DNA from: Burkholderiales bacterium
Lineage (GTDB): Bacteria; Pseudomonadota; Gammaproteobacteria; Burkholderiales; SG8-39
Direction: 5' to 3'
Length of the DNA: 6,992 nucleotides
Assembly (NCBI GenBank): GCA_016649475.1
Contig: JAENXP010000113.1
Span: 1 to 6,992, forward strand
Positions 1 to 6,115 of the stretch are shown here, piece after piece. A program made the position numbers and the translations under genes. The notes under the pieces are model-generated. The model was not told the DNA's origin. It made no database searches and worked only from the letters and a program-made list of their open reading frames with translations. How positions within the stretch are numbered: position 1 is the first letter of the stretch; each line of letters opens with the position of its first letter.

Positions 1-3
1 CTG

Positions 4-885
4 ATGGCGTTCCTGGCGTTGACGCTGCTCCCGGCATACGCCGCCGGCCCTTCCGCCGCGGGCGCGCCGCTGCGAAGCCAGCGCCTGGAGAGCATGCAAG
101 TCGAGGTCTGGCCCGAGTTCGACCGCCCCGCGGCGCTGGTGATACTCCGGGGTGCGCTCGCAGCAGATACCAAATTGCCGGCGGATGTGACGCTGCGCAT
201 TGCCGCCTCCACCGGCGGTCCGTCGGCGATGGCGTACTCGGCGGCGCCGGGCGGCAACCTGCTGAACCTGGAGCACGAGCGCATAGACGCAAAGGATTTC
301 ATCACGCTGCGCTTCAAGGTTCCGGAGCGTTACTTCCATGTCGAGTTCTACGACCCGCTCGCAACCGGCGCACCCGAGCGCAGCTACACCTATGTCTGGC
401 CGGGCGACCTCGGCGTGAACCGCTTGAGCGTGGTAGTGCAGGAGCCGGCCGCAGCCAGCGATTTTTCGGTGCAGCCGAATCTGGGTGCCACCGCGACGGG
501 CCCTGACGGCCTGGTTTACCACTCCGCAGAGCTCGGCGCCCACGAAGCAGGAAAGCCGCTGCCGATCAAAGTAAGCTACAAGAAGACGGACGCGCGCACG
601 ACCTCGGAGATACTGCAGCCGAAAACCCCCAACCCGACCCCTACACCTGATACTCCTGCGGTGACGCCTGCGCCTAGCGCAGACGCCAGCGACGAAGTGA
701 CCAAGGGAGTCCTGGTTTTCATCCTCGCGGTATCGCTGCTGGTCGGCATCGGTACGGCTGTCCTATGGTGGCGGGGCGCGCAAGTACCACCGCGACCCGT
801 GTTAGCGGCGCCGGCGCGTGCACCCAGTGCGGCACCCCGCGGGAAGCAGACGACCGCTTTTGTTCGAAGTGCGGCGCGCGCCTGA
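4..885 (+). CDS. Signal peptide / single-pass membrane protein of unknown function, apparently frameshifted at the C-terminus
   Basis: I do not recognise a named family. The visible order is: a hydrophobic N-terminus ending in AYAA (residues about 1-14, signal-peptide-like), a beta-rich extracytoplasmic region (about 25-190, with VEVWPEFDRPAALVILRG near its start), a Pro/Thr-rich linker (about 204-230), and one strong membrane helix (about 235-256) followed by WWRG. After the helix this frame gives low-complexity Ala/Pro/Arg sequence with poor third-position GC and stops at 883-885. The frame one base back encodes a clean zinc ribbon ending at 888-890, so the native protein probably continued into it. 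The N-terminus has no basic residues before the hydrophobic stretch and the frame is open to the window edge, so the true start may lie upstream. Predicted topology is ectodomain outside and C-terminus in the cytoplasm. The gene converges on the ATPase gene, 31 bases away in this frame (26 counting the zinc-ribbon end). Confidence 0.7.
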   Translation: MAFLALTLLPAYAAGPSAAGAPLRSQRLESMQVEVWPEFDRPAALVILRGALAADTKLPADVTLRIAASTGGPSAMAYSAAPGGNLLNLEHERIDAKDFITLRFKVPERYFHVEFYDPLATGAPERSYTYVWPGDLGVNRLSVVVQEPAAASDFSVQPNLGATATGPDGLVYHSAELGAHEAGKPLPIKVSYKKTDARTTSEILQPKTPNPTPTPDTPAVTPAPSADASDEVTKGVLVFILAVSLLVGIGTAVLWWRGAQVPPRPVLAAPARAPSAAPRGKQTTAFVRSAARA

Positions 886-890
886 AATAG
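783..890 (+). pseudogene. Out-of-frame C-terminal zinc ribbon of the preceding gene
   Basis: Read from 783, this frame gives a short Ser/Thr/Gly linker and then a canonical double-knuckle zinc ribbon: CTQCG, 12 residues, then CSKCGARLK and a TAG stop at 888-890. The four cysteine codons start at 819, 828, 861 and 870. Third-position GC is high here and low in the competing frame. There is no start codon or ribosome binding site suited to independent translation. One extra base between about 765 and 815, for instance in the GGGG run at 773-776, would join it in frame to the membrane helix upstream. That restores the common layout of membrane helix, short linker and cytoplasmic zinc ribbon. It is therefore either a real one-base deletion, an assembly error, or less likely a recoded site. 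Confidence 0.75.
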
Positions 891-904
891 GCGGGGTTCA
901 GGCG
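879..904. terminator. Perfect 8-bp inverted repeat between convergent genes, possible bidirectional terminator
   Basis: CGCCTGAA at 879-886 is matched by TTCAGGCG at 897-904, with a 10-base loop. It overlaps the stop codons of the left gene and precedes the stop of the minus-strand ATPase gene at 917. Neither strand has a T-run after the stem, so it is not a classical intrinsic terminator. A role in ending convergent transcripts or protecting 3' ends is inferred from position only. Confidence 0.35.
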
Positions 905-916
905 TAGCAGCAGGCC

Positions 917-3900
917 TCAGTCCGTAGCCAGCATCAGCAGCGCCGCGACGGCGCCGATGGCCGCGGGAATTCCGAAGCGCTCCAACCCGGACACTGCGTC
1001 GCCCGCGATCACTTCGACCGGCACCGGAGTCAGTTCCAGCACCTTGTTGGTGACCGAATTCTCGACCAGCCGGGTGAGCGAGTTCTTGCGCGCCGTGCTC
1101 ATGACAATCCGGTCGCAGCGCAGGCGCCGCGCCGCATTCGCGATGGTTTTTGCCTGAGGCCCGAGCTCGGCGTGCGTCGAGTAGGGAATGCCGAAGCCGT
1201 CCAGCATCTGCTTGATCGGACCCAGCGCCTTTTCGGCCTGTTCGCGGTGATAATCGTGCAGGCTCTTCCTGCTGATGAAGCGGGCAATTTCCCTGGAGAA
1301 CGGCGCCTGCACGTTCAGCAGGTGAATCTCCATCGCCGTATTGTTCATGAATTCCTTGATGACTTGCTGCACCGCGAAGCGGCAATTGCGGGAGCCGTCT
1401 ACCGGGATGAGTATCTTCAGCATGGTGTTCCCTTCTGCGGATTGTTGCGACGACGATTCGATATTTGCATCCTGCTGCACGGAAGCGGCGACGGGCGCCC
1501 CAGCCTCGCCAGCGCGCGCGGATGCCATCGCGCTGGCCTTGCGTTTGCGGAAATAAACCTTGAGCAGCTCCATCGCGATCGGCGAGGCGAAGAAAAACGG
1601 CAGCATGAACAGCCAGTCGCCCGGGGTGAGTGGAACGGTGTCGAAGAACGGCCTGAGGAAAGGCAGGTACACCACCATCAGGACCAGCACGAACGACACC
1701 CCGACGGCCCACACCATCCAGCGGTTGGAAAACACGCCGATGGAGAAAACGCTGTGGTACTCGGAACGCGCGGTAAACGCCCGGATCAGTTCCGAACTGC
1801 ATAGGGTGACGAAGGCGATGGTCTGGGCCGCCACCAACTGTTCATGATAGCGCTGCAGGGCCAGATAGAAGACTGCAAGAATGGCAATCGCATCGACCAC
1901 ACCGACGACACCGATGCCGATCGCCATGTCCCTGTTGATCACCGGCTCCTGCGGGGATCTCGGCGCTTGCTTCATGATGTCGGGATCGCCCTTCTCCAGT
2001 CCCAGTGCGAGCGCGGGCGCGCCGTCGCTGACCAGGTTCAACCAAAGCAACTGGACCGGCCTCAAGGGAATCGGCAGGCCCAGCAGCATGGATGCGAAAA
2101 TAATGAGGATTTCACCGACGTTGCAGGCGAGCAGAAAGTAGACGAACTTGCGGATATTGGAATAAATGATCCGCCCCTGCTCGATGGCAGCGACGATGCT
2201 GGCGAAATTGTCGTCGGTGAGCACCATGTCTGCCGTCTGCTTGGCGACGTCCGTTCCGGTGATGCCCATGGCGACGCCGATGTTCGCCCGCTTCAGCGCC
2301 GGCGCATCGTTGACGCCGTCGCCGGTCATTGCCACGACATGGCCGCGCGCCTTCAGGGCTTCGACTATCCTGGTCTTGTGCTGCGGCGAAACCCGGCAGC
2401 ACACATCGAGCCGGTCTGCCTTGGCAGCCAGTTCCTCGTCGCTGAGCTTTTCTATTTCCGCACCGGTCAACACCAGTCCGCCCGGAGTCAGCAAGCCGAT
2501 GTCGCGAGCGATGGCCGCGGCGGTGTCCTTGTAGTCGCCGGTCACCATGATGCTCTTCAAGCCGGCGCCGCGTGCCACCTTCAACGCGTCGACGACCTCG
2601 GGCCGCGGCGGGTCGATCATGCCGAGCAGGCCGACGAATACGAGGTCCGTTTCCACGGTCTCCGGGCTCAGGCTCGCCGGGACTTCCGCCAGCGGGCGAT
2701 AGGCCACCGCCAGCACCCGCAGCGCGTTCCCCGCCATATCGCGGTTTTGCCCGAGTATCGACTCGCGCATCTGCGCGCTCATGCCCACCGCCTGACCGCC
2801 CTCCAGCACTTGGCCGCACAAGTCGAGGATGACATCGGGAGCGCCCTTGACGAACGCAACGAACGGCGCTGCCCCGGGTGCCGAGGCCGGCCCTGCGGCG
2901 GGCGCCTCAGGCACGCTGTGTATCGTGGTCATCCGCTTTCTGTCGGAGTCGAAGGGAATCTCCTGCACGCGGGGCAGCGTCTTTTCCAGCTCGCTGCGCC
3001 GGTAGCCGCTTTTCGCGGCAGCCACGACCAGGGCGCCTTCGGTGGGATCACCGATGATCCGCCACGCGCGCTTGCCCGATTCATCGCTTGTTTCTTCCAG
3101 CTTCGCATCGTTGCAAACCAATGCGCCCTGAAGCAGGAGCGCCGCGTCCGCGTCCGTGCGCGGATCGAAGGCCTCCTTGCCGGAGTAGAACTGCCCGTTC
3201 GGGACATAGCCCTCTCCACTGATGCGCAGGCGCTTGCCGCCGGTCCAGGCTTGAACCACGGTCATCTCGTTCTGGGTCAGGGTGCCGGTTTTGTCCGAAC
3301 ACACAACGGTGGCGCAGCCCAGCGTTTCCACCGCGGGGAGTTTGCGGATCAGGGCGTGGTGCTTGATCATGCGCTGCATACCCAGGGCGAGGCAGATGGT
3401 CACGATGGCCGGCAGGCCTTCGGGGACGGCAGCGATGGCGAGGCTCACCGCGATCATGAACAGATTGACGATGTCCTTCTTCTCGGCCTCCAGATAATCG
3501 AGGAAACCGCCGTTCAGCGCGTCCACGAGGTGCGTGTCGCGGAACAGGCCGTAGATGAACACCAGTGCGCATATAACCAGGCAAGCGGTTCCGAGAACCT
3601 TCCCCAGGTGCTCGAGCTTTTTCTGCAGCGGCGTATCCTCGGTCTCGAACGACTGGATCATTTCGGCGATGAGGCCGATTTGCGTGTTCATTCCCGTGCC
3701 GGTGACCAGCCCCTTGCCGCGCCCGTAGGTGATCACGGTGCCCATGAAGGAGGTGTTCCTGCGGTCACCCAGGGGAATTTCCCGGTCCAGTACTACTTGG
3801 GCGTTCTTCTCGACCGGCACCGATTCGCCTGTCAGCGAGGCCTCTTCGATCTTGAGGTTCACGCTTTCGACCAGACGCAGGTCCGCGGGGACATAGTTTC

Positions 3901-4336
3901 CCGCCTCCAAGAGGACGATGTCGCCACAGACGATCTCACCGCCCGGAACCGCCAGCTGATGGCCGTCGCGTATGACCTGGGCATTGGGAGCGGACATTTT
4001 TTTCAGCGCGGCGAGGGCCTGTTCCGCCTTCGATTCCTGGATCACGCCGACCACGGCGTTGAGCGCGACGATGAACATGATCGCTATGGAATCGACGTAC
4101 TCACCCAGCGCCAGCGAGGTCAGCGCAGCGATGATCAGTATGATCACGAGATAATTGTTGAACTGATCCCAGAGTAGCGCCAGGAATCCCGGCCGCGGAC
4201 GTTCCGTCAGCTCGTTGGCGCCGAACTTCAGCAGCCGCGCCTGCGCCTCCTGCCGTGAAAGACCCAGCTCGATGTCTGTCTGAAGACTGGCTACGAGTTC
4301 CTCGATCGGCTTGCCGTGGGCTTGCTGGTCTTGCAT
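917..4336 (-). CDS. P2A-type (SERCA-like) Ca2+/Mn2+ exporting ATPase fused to a C-terminal universal stress protein domain
   Basis: This 1139-residue P-type ATPase should pump a divalent cation out of the cytoplasm. The ATG at 4336 is chosen because AAGGGAGG sits 5 bases upstream. Visible in order: cation-ATPase N-terminus (1-55), TM1-TM2 (61-99), actuator TGES (169-172), TM3-TM4 with PEGLP (305-309), phosphorylation DKTGTLT (Asp348), GDPTEG (429-434), nucleotide-site KGAPD (Lys497), hinge TGDGVND (671-677), and six C-terminal helices (about 731-928). Residues matching SERCA Ca2+ ligands are present: Glu306, Asn739, Glu742, Asn767, Ser770 (Thr in SERCA), Asp771 and Glu849. A polar linker (930-970) leads to a Usp domain (972-1115) starting [11 protein letters not shown], then a hydrophobic helix (1121-1137). 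The Usp ATP loop is degenerate. An Ala/Pro-rich insert lies at about 477-491. Family relatives such as Lactococcus YoaB and pneumococcal MgtA export Mn2+ or Ca2+ and carry Mn riboswitches. The nearby riboswitch therefore makes Mn2+ a plausible substrate, but the residues alone favour Ca2+. Confidence 0.93.
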   Translation of the reverse strand: MQDQQAHGKPIEELVASLQTDIELGLSRQEAQARLLKFGANELTERPRPGFLALLWDQFNNYLVIILIIAALTSLALGEYVDSIAIMFIVALNAVVGVIQESKAEQALAALKKMSAPNAQVIRDGHQLAVPGGEIVCGDIVLLEAGNYVPADLRLVESVNLKIEEASLTGESVPVEKNAQVVLDREIPLGDRRNTSFMGTVITYGRGKGLVTGTGMNTQIGLIAEMIQSFETEDTPLQKKLEHLGKVLGTACLVICALVFIYGLFRDTHLVDALNGGFLDYLEAEKKDIVNLFMIAVSLAIAAVPEGLPAIVTICLALGMQRMIKHHALIRKLPAVETLGCATVVCSDKTGTLTQNEMTVVQAWTGGKRLRISGEGYVPNGQFYSGKEAFDPRTDADAALLLQGALVCNDAKLEETSDESGKRAWRIIGDPTEGALVVAAAKSGYRRSELEKTLPRVQEIPFDSDRKRMTTIHSVPEAPAAGPASAPGAAPFVAFVKGAPDVILDLCGQVLEGGQAVGMSAQMRESILGQNRDMAGNALRVLAVAYRPLAEVPASLSPETVETDLVFVGLLGMIDPPRPEVVDALKVARGAGLKSIMVTGDYKDTAAAIARDIGLLTPGGLVLTGAEIEKLSDEELAAKADRLDVCCRVSPQHKTRIVEALKARGHVVAMTGDGVNDAPALKRANIGVAMGITGTDVAKQTADMVLTDDNFASIVAAIEQGRIIYSNIRKFVYFLLACNVGEILIIFASMLLGLPIPLRPVQLLWLNLVSDGAPALALGLEKGDPDIMKQAPRSPQEPVINRDMAIGIGVVGVVDAIAILAVFYLALQRYHEQLVAAQTIAFVTLCSSELIRAFTARSEYHSVFSIGVFSNRWMVWAVGVSFVLVLMVVYLPFLRPFFDTVPLTPGDWLFMLPFFFASPIAMELLKVYFRKRKASAMASARAGEAGAPVAASVQQDANIESSSQQSAEGNTMLKILIPVDGSRNCRFAVQQVIKEFMNNTAMEIHLLNVQAPFSREIARFISRKSLHDYHREQAEKALGPIKQMLDGFGIPYSTHAELGPQAKTIANAARRLRCDRIVMSTARKNSLTRLVENSVTNKVLELTPVPVEVIAGDAVSGLERFGIPAAIGAVAALLMLATD
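1421..1436 (-). promoter_or_regulatory. Internal ribosome binding site and ATG at the start of the Usp domain
   Basis: Reading the minus strand, AGAAGGGAA (1436-1428) precedes an ATG at 1423-1421 by a normal distance. That ATG is exactly where a stand-alone Usp protein would begin ([11 protein letters not shown]). It is in frame with the ATPase, with no stop between, so the long fusion is the default product. Initiation here would give an extra 168-residue Usp protein from the same message. The bases just before it are less GC-rich at third positions than the rest of the gene, as a former untranslated leader might be. Confidence 0.5.
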
Positions 4337-4431
4337 ACCTGCCTCCCTTGCGAATCCGGCGTTGACCGGCGGACACTCTCCGCCCAAGATCTCATGCCTT
4401 CGATTCAGTATGGACGCGGACGCCGCGCAAG

Positions 4432-4437
4432 AATATG
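4432..4437 (-). promoter_or_regulatory. Weak candidate -10 box for the ATPase-Usp gene
   Basis: On the minus strand this reads CATATT, four of six matches to TATAAT, about 96 bases upstream of the ATPase start. No good -35 box is visible at the right distance. That would fit an activator-dependent promoter, with the ATTACG/CGTAAT cluster lying just upstream from about -33 to -90. The assignment is tentative. Confidence 0.25.
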
Positions 4438-4457
4438 TGAAGTTTTCGATGGTTTGC

Positions 4458-4514
4458 ATTACGAAATCGATATCCAGCGCAGGCGCCGTAATGGCTGGAA
4501 TTACGCTTCGTAAT
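4458..4514. promoter_or_regulatory. Cluster of four ATTACG/CGTAAT half-sites, candidate LysR-type operator
   Basis: ATTACG occurs at 4458-4463 and 4500-4505, and CGTAAT at 4487-4492 and 4509-4514. They form two inward-facing pairs. The second is a tight dyad (ATTACG, CTT, CGTAAT) that contains TTA-N7-TAA (4501-4513), matching the LysR-family T-N11-A rule and the TNA-N7/8-TNA pattern described for CbbR. The cluster lies between the two divergent genes, just upstream of the rightward promoter and upstream of the likely ATPase promoter. It is the natural binding region for the LysR protein encoded at 4820, acting on itself, the ATPase gene, or both. Binding is inferred. Confidence 0.6.
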
Positions 4515-4536
4515 GGATCCCCGCCGCAATGCAGCC

Positions 4537-4565
4537 TTGATCGCCGGCAACCGATCTGCTATACA
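4537..4565 (+). promoter_or_regulatory. Sigma70-type promoter with extended -10 driving the riboswitch-lysR transcript
   Basis: TTGATC (4537-4542) and TATACA (4560-4565) are separated by exactly 17 bases, and TG at 4557-4558 supplies an extended -10 motif. Transcription should begin near 4572, which puts the first base of the riboswitch aptamer about 25-30 bases into the RNA and leaves a leader of roughly 250 bases before the regulator's ATG. Confidence 0.65.
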
Positions 4566-4573
4566 TGAATTGA

Positions 4574-4596
4574 GTGTTCCGGCGCGAGCCGGACAC
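4574..4596 (+). other. GNRA-capped hairpin at the 5' end of the leader
   Basis: TCCGGC (4578-4583) pairs with GCCGGA (4588-4593) across a GCGA tetraloop. After a one-base bulge (T4577), GTG (4574-4576) pairs with CAC (4594-4596). It sits between the predicted transcription start and the riboswitch. It may be a 5' stabilising element of the RNA; it is not part of the conserved aptamer. Confidence 0.45.
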
Positions 4597-4600
4597 CCCC

Positions 4601-4716
4601 CTCCAAAGGGGAGTAGCTTCGGCAGCCGCCAGGCTGCTACGGCGCGATCGTCAATACGGGCTGCGGCCCCGGTCGGGTCGGCATTGCGTGCAGCAATGCG
4701 AGCGAGACCTTTGCCA
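4601..4716 (+). ncRNA. yybP-ykoY manganese riboswitch (RF00080-type aptamer)
   Basis: The conserved landmarks of the Mn2+-sensing yybP-ykoY aptamer appear in order: AAAGGGGAGTAGC (4605-4617), CGTCAATACG (4649-4658), CCGGT (4669-4673) and AGCGAGACCTTTGCC (4701-4715). Helix P1 is CAAAGG (4604-4609) with CCTTTG (4708-4713). The arms are GCAGCC/GGCTGC (4622-4627 with 4632-4637), GGGC/GCCC (4658-4661 with 4666-4669, enclosed by CGA/TCG), and GCATTGC/GCAATGC (4681-4687 with 4693-4699). In this class Mn2+ docks two of the arms and stabilises P1, which usually switches on export genes such as mntP, alx or P-type ATPases. Here the next gene on the same strand is the LysR regulator, 104 bases beyond the aptamer. 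The ATPase lies on the other strand and is not in this transcript. I recognised it from conserved bases and pairing, without a covariance-model search. Confidence 0.93.
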
Positions 4717-4728
4717 GCTCGGCGAAGG
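4708..4728 (+). promoter_or_regulatory. Alternative hairpin that competes with riboswitch helix P1
   Basis: CCTTTGCC (4708-4715) can pair with GGCGAAGG (4721-4728) over a five-base loop, eight pairs with one G-U. The left strand is also the 3' strand of aptamer helix P1, so the two structures exclude each other, as expected for an expression platform. No T-run follows, so it is not an intrinsic terminator; control of translation or of Rho is more likely. Confidence 0.6.
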
Positions 4729-4746
4729 ACCATTGCGGACAGCGGT

Positions 4747-4765
4747 CTTCGCCAGCGAGGTGAAG
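4747..4765 (+). other. Second leader hairpin before the lysR ribosome binding site
   Basis: CTTCGCC (4747-4753) pairs with GGTGAAG (4759-4765) around an AGCGA loop, with one G-U pair. No T-run follows it. It lies between the switching hairpin and the ribosome binding site at 4808-4811 and may be part of the expression platform, or chance in GC-rich sequence. Confidence 0.35.
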
Positions 4766-4807
4766 GCCGCTGTGCATTTGGGCATGGCGGCAATGGCACA
4801 TTCTTTT

Positions 4808-4811
4808 GGAG
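4808..4811 (+). promoter_or_regulatory. lysR ribosome binding site, complementary to the riboswitch P1 5' strand
   Basis: GGAG here fixes the start at 4820. The surrounding nine bases, CTTTTGGAG at 4803-4811, can pair with CTCCAAAGG at 4601-4609 (eight Watson-Crick pairs and one G-U). That is the same segment used as the 5' strand of riboswitch helix P1. The site could therefore be masked when P1 is open and exposed when Mn2+ closes P1. This is a pairing prediction only. Confidence 0.5.
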
Positions 4812-4819
4812 CAATCGCC

Positions 4820-5833
4820 ATGCCGCAATCGAATATCCACCGTTACCTCAGGCACGGGACACTCCCGCAGCTATGCATGTTTGAAGCCAGCGCCAGATTG
4901 GGCAGCTTTACTCGCGCCGCGCAAGAACTGCACCTGGCGCAGCCGACCGCGTCCGTGCAGATCAGGAAACTCAGCGAAACCGTCGGCCTGCCGCTGTTCG
5001 AGCAGGTCGGCAAGCGCATCTATCTGACCGAAGCCGGGCGCAGGCTGCGCGCAAGTTGCACCGAACTGTTTCGCACGCTGACCGATCTGGAGGACACCCT
5101 GGCCGGCATGCGTGGCCTCGCCTGCGGGCGCCTGCAGCTCGCCGTCAGCACTGCCGCCAAATATTTCGCACCGCGCATGCTCACCGAATTCATCCGCCGT
5201 CATCCCGGCATGGAAGTGACATTGCAGATCCACAACCATCAGGCGCTGACCGAACGCCTGGCCGCCAACGAGGACGATCTTTACATTTTCGCCGATCCGC
5301 CCGTAGGGGAGGCGTACGTTGCCCAAACGATCCTGCCCAATCCGTTGGTGGTATTTGCGCGTGCCGACCATCCCCTCGCAAAGGAAAAAAACATCGCGTT
5401 CGCACGCCTCGCGCAGGAGCCGTTCCTGATGCGCGAGCCCGGATCGGGCACGCGCCTGGCGGCAGAAGCGGCTTTCACCCGGCACCGGCTGAAACCGTTG
5501 GTAAGCATGGAACTGGGTTCCAACGAGGCGATCACCCAGGCGATCCTTGCCGGTTTCGGTGTGTCGATACTGTCGCGCTACACCCTGGGCCTGGACACCG
5601 CGCAAGCGCAACTGACTTGCCTGGAGGTGGAAGGCTTCCCGCTGGAGCGCCACTGGCAATTCGTTTATCCGACAGGAAAGCAACTGTCGCAGCCTGCGCA
5701 GGGATTCATGGATTTGGTGCGCGTCGAAGCCAGACAACTACTTCTGCAGCATCTGGCCCAGGGTCCGCAGCCCGCTCCGCTCAAGCGCAAGGGCCCCGAA
5801 CTCGTCAGCTCCCGCCTCAGATCGGCAGCCTAG
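4820..5833 (+). CDS. LysR-type transcriptional regulator, CbbR-like subgroup
   Basis: This 337-residue protein has a LysR winged helix-turn-helix at residues 14-73 (LPQLCMFEASARLGSFTRAA, then QPTASVQIRKL and LPLFEQVGKRIYLTEAG), a linker helix, and a periplasmic-binding-protein-like effector domain from about 100 to 310 containing FLMREPGSGTR and SNEAITQAILAGFGVSIL. Overall style is closest to CbbR, the activator of Calvin-cycle operons, but no cbb gene is in the window, so that role is not claimed. The ATG at 4820 is chosen because TGGAG lies 8 bases upstream. The open frame runs back to a GTG at 4574, but that would translate the riboswitch. The gene follows a Mn riboswitch leader and is divergent from the ATPase-Usp gene. 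LysR regulators commonly act on themselves and on divergent neighbours, so that ATPase is the prime candidate target. The C-terminal 25 residues or so (rich in Pro, Lys and Arg) go beyond the usual fold. Confidence 0.93.
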   Translation: MPQSNIHRYLRHGTLPQLCMFEASARLGSFTRAAQELHLAQPTASVQIRKLSETVGLPLFEQVGKRIYLTEAGRRLRASCTELFRTLTDLEDTLAGMRGLACGRLQLAVSTAAKYFAPRMLTEFIRRHPGMEVTLQIHNHQALTERLAANEDDLYIFADPPVGEAYVAQTILPNPLVVFARADHPLAKEKNIAFARLAQEPFLMREPGSGTRLAAEAAFTRHRLKPLVSMELGSNEAITQAILAGFGVSILSRYTLGLDTAQAQLTCLEVEGFPLERHWQFVYPTGKQLSQPAQGFMDLVRVEARQLLLQHLAQGPQPAPLKRKGPELVSSRLRSAA

Positions 5834-5907
5834 CCGCGGCATCGAGCCCTCTTCCGCGCCGTTACGGACCGGCCGGCTCGCGTGATGAAGAATTCGCCGA
5901 AACGCTC

Positions 5908-5913
5908 TATAAT
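5908..5913 (+). promoter_or_regulatory. Perfect TATAAT -10 box of the tRNA-Gly promoter
   Basis: TATAAT ends 11 bases before the mature tRNA, so transcription should start about 5 bases ahead of it. The bases that follow (CCGCCCC) form a GC-rich discriminator typical of stable-RNA promoters under stringent (ppGpp) control. No good -35 box is seen 16-18 bases upstream. The 5'-nucleotidase gene may also depend on read-through from this promoter, since no separate promoter is evident before it. Confidence 0.65.
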
Positions 5914-5924
5914 CCGCCCCACGA

Positions 5925-6000
5925 GCGGGAGTAGCTCAGTTGGTAGAGCGCCGGCTTCCCAAGCCTGAGGTCGCGAGTTCGAGACTCGTCTCCCGCTCCA
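5925..6000 (+). tRNA. tRNA-Gly (anticodon CCC)
   Basis: The 76 bases fold as a full cloverleaf: acceptor GCGGGAG/CTCCCGC, D arm GCTC/GAGC, anticodon loop TTCCCAA with CCC at 5958-5960, and T arm GCGAG/CTCGT with TTCGAGA in the loop. The 3' TCCA is encoded. It reads the GGG glycine codon. The second pair of the anticodon stem is a mismatch, C5952 opposite T5966; the other four pairs are intact. Confidence 0.96.
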
Positions 6001-6115
6001 TCCCGATTTCGCGCCCGATATCGCCCGGTATCGCGCCACTTGCGCAATTCGCGTGCCTGCCCAACAATGTTCCCCCGATGTCACGCTGACCCCTCAAGCG
6101 AGCTTCCCTCCGCGC

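Noticed and set aside
763..790. Programmed -1 frameshift joining the membrane helix to the zinc ribbon
   Set aside because: No X-XXY-YYZ slippery heptamer or clear stimulatory element in the right frame; a one-base deletion or assembly error is simpler.
1844..4177. 777-codon open frame on the plus strand opposite the ATPase
   Set aside because: It is the antisense shadow of a GC-rich gene: rich in His, Arg, Gln and Asp, no recognisable domain, no ribosome binding site.
4337..4459. Longer ATPase reading frame starting at ATG 4459
   Set aside because: It lacks a ribosome binding site and overlaps the operator-like repeats. ATG 4336 has AAGGGAGG five bases upstream and begins just before the conserved N-terminal domain.
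4708..4728. Switching hairpin as an intrinsic transcription terminator
   Set aside because: The stem is followed by ACCATTGCGG with no T-run; attenuation by intrinsic termination is not supported.
4574..4819. Longer LysR reading frame starting at GTG 4574
   Set aside because: The extension would translate the riboswitch aptamer, has an Arg/Ala-rich unconserved sequence and no ribosome binding site; ATG 4820 has GGAG at proper spacing and begins where family members begin.
6053..6115. GTG 6053 as the start of the 5'-nucleotidase
   Set aside because: In frame but adds 21 residues without family-like sequence, and no ribosome binding site precedes it.
6001..6115. Repeated TCGCGCC and GATATCG/GGTATCG words after the tRNA, considered as a terminator or attachment site
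   Set aside because: The words are short and imperfect, no T-run follows, and there is no integrase or duplicated tRNA end in the window.
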